Shown here piece after piece: positions 5,131 to 5,387 of a stretch of DNA of 5,387 bases. Both the position numbers and the translations under genes were made by a program. Within the stretch, counting starts at the first letter, position 1. Each line of letters begins with the position of its first letter. This DNA comes from Candidatus Margulisiibacteriota bacterium. Its GTDB lineage: Bacteria; Margulisbacteria; WOR-1; O2-12-FULL-45-9; XYB2-FULL-48-7. The DNA is taken from positions 1 through 5,387 of the forward strand of contig JAQUOB010000096.1 in NCBI GenBank assembly GCA_028717325.1, written 5' to 3'. The notes beneath the pieces were generated by a model that saw only the letters and a program-made list of their open reading frames with translations, was not told the origin of the DNA and made no database searches.

Positions 5131-5387
5131 TTATTGCCTTTTCAACTTTTGACGGGCTGTCGATAACAGCCGGATTATATTGCCGGAATTTCTATAGATC
5201 AAATAAACAATGATCAAGATCGCAACCAGGAGATAAAGATTAGGATTAAAGATCGAAATTATTATTATCGCCAGAGAAAAAGTCAGAGCGATGAGCAAAA
5301 CAACCAAATTTTTATTGATCACGTTTAAGCCGGGCACAAACCTGACCAGCATCTTGGCCGGAAAAGAAAACAAATACAATCCCAGCC
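5131..5387 (-). CDS. C-terminal part of an unidentified membrane protein, start off the right edge
   Basis: The frame is open from the right edge to a TAA at 5133-5131, giving at least 84 residues. It contains two strongly hydrophobic segments, around NLVVLLIALTFSLAIIIISI and NLYLLVAILIIVYLIY, and a basic tail ending STARQKLKRQ. No ATG precedes the first segment apart from the one in FPAKMLVRF; the in-frame TTG at 5379 is a possible start, but hydrophobic residues continue to the edge, so I read this as the end of a longer protein. Two closing helices and a basic cytoplasmic tail would fit a Wzx-type oligosaccharide flippase or another glycan membrane protein, in keeping with the glycosyltransferase 17 nt downstream. 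This is a guess; I do not recognise a diagnostic motif. Confidence 0.6.
   Translation of the reverse strand, partial: LGLYLFSFPAKMLVRFVPGLNVINKNLVVLLIALTFSLAIIIISIFNPNLYLLVAILIIVYLIYRNSGNIIRLLSTARQKLKRQ

Overview
This is bacterial chromosomal DNA with densely packed housekeeping and envelope genes and near-balanced base composition by eye. ATC is a common Ile codon and the tetramer GATC is unusually frequent. The gene set suits a free-living or syntrophic bacterium that makes biotin, queuosine and a glycosylated envelope. It does not fix the phylum. An uncultivated candidate phylum is a guess, not a result. I found no phage, transposase, CRISPR, rRNA or tRNA.

Layout, left to right. (1) Positions 1-538, minus strand: the N-terminal 179 codons of an Amj-type (DUF2837) lipid II flippase, running off the left edge. 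(2) Positions 539-610: a compact divergent promoter region. Two sigma70-like promoters stand back to back with abutting -35 hexamers, and each -10 lies only 6-8 nt before an ATG, which predicts leaderless mRNAs for both genes. (3) Positions 611-2337, plus strand: bioF-bioD, two successive steps of biotin synthesis, overlapping by 40 nt, with a strong Shine-Dalgarno for bioD. (4) Positions 2338-2463: a convergent gap filled by two inverted copies of a roughly 52-bp palindromic repeat. A third copy lies inside the bioF reading frame. (5) Positions 2464-3407, minus strand: yjbQ-queH, overlapping by ATGA, driven by a near-consensus promoter that again sits directly before the start codon. (6) Positions 3511-3536: a hairpin terminator that contains the stop codon of the next minus-strand gene. 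(7) Positions 3524-5113, minus strand: a GT-C (ArnT/PMT-like, GT39-type) membrane glycosyltransferase with a TTG start, 17 nt behind the end of a partial membrane protein that runs off the right edge.

Functionally, BioF makes 7,8-diaminopelargonate's precursor (7-keto-8-aminopelargonate) and BioD makes dethiobiotin; the aminotransferase and biotin synthase steps are not in the window. QueH carries out the last step of queuosine synthesis in tRNA. Amj flips lipid II for peptidoglycan. The glycosyltransferase and its upstream neighbour probably belong to a polyprenyl-linked surface glycan pathway.

The window does not show an obvious new multi-gene system. The most notable signals are the repeated leaderless promoter design at three transcription units and the in-frame palindromic repeat inside bioF.
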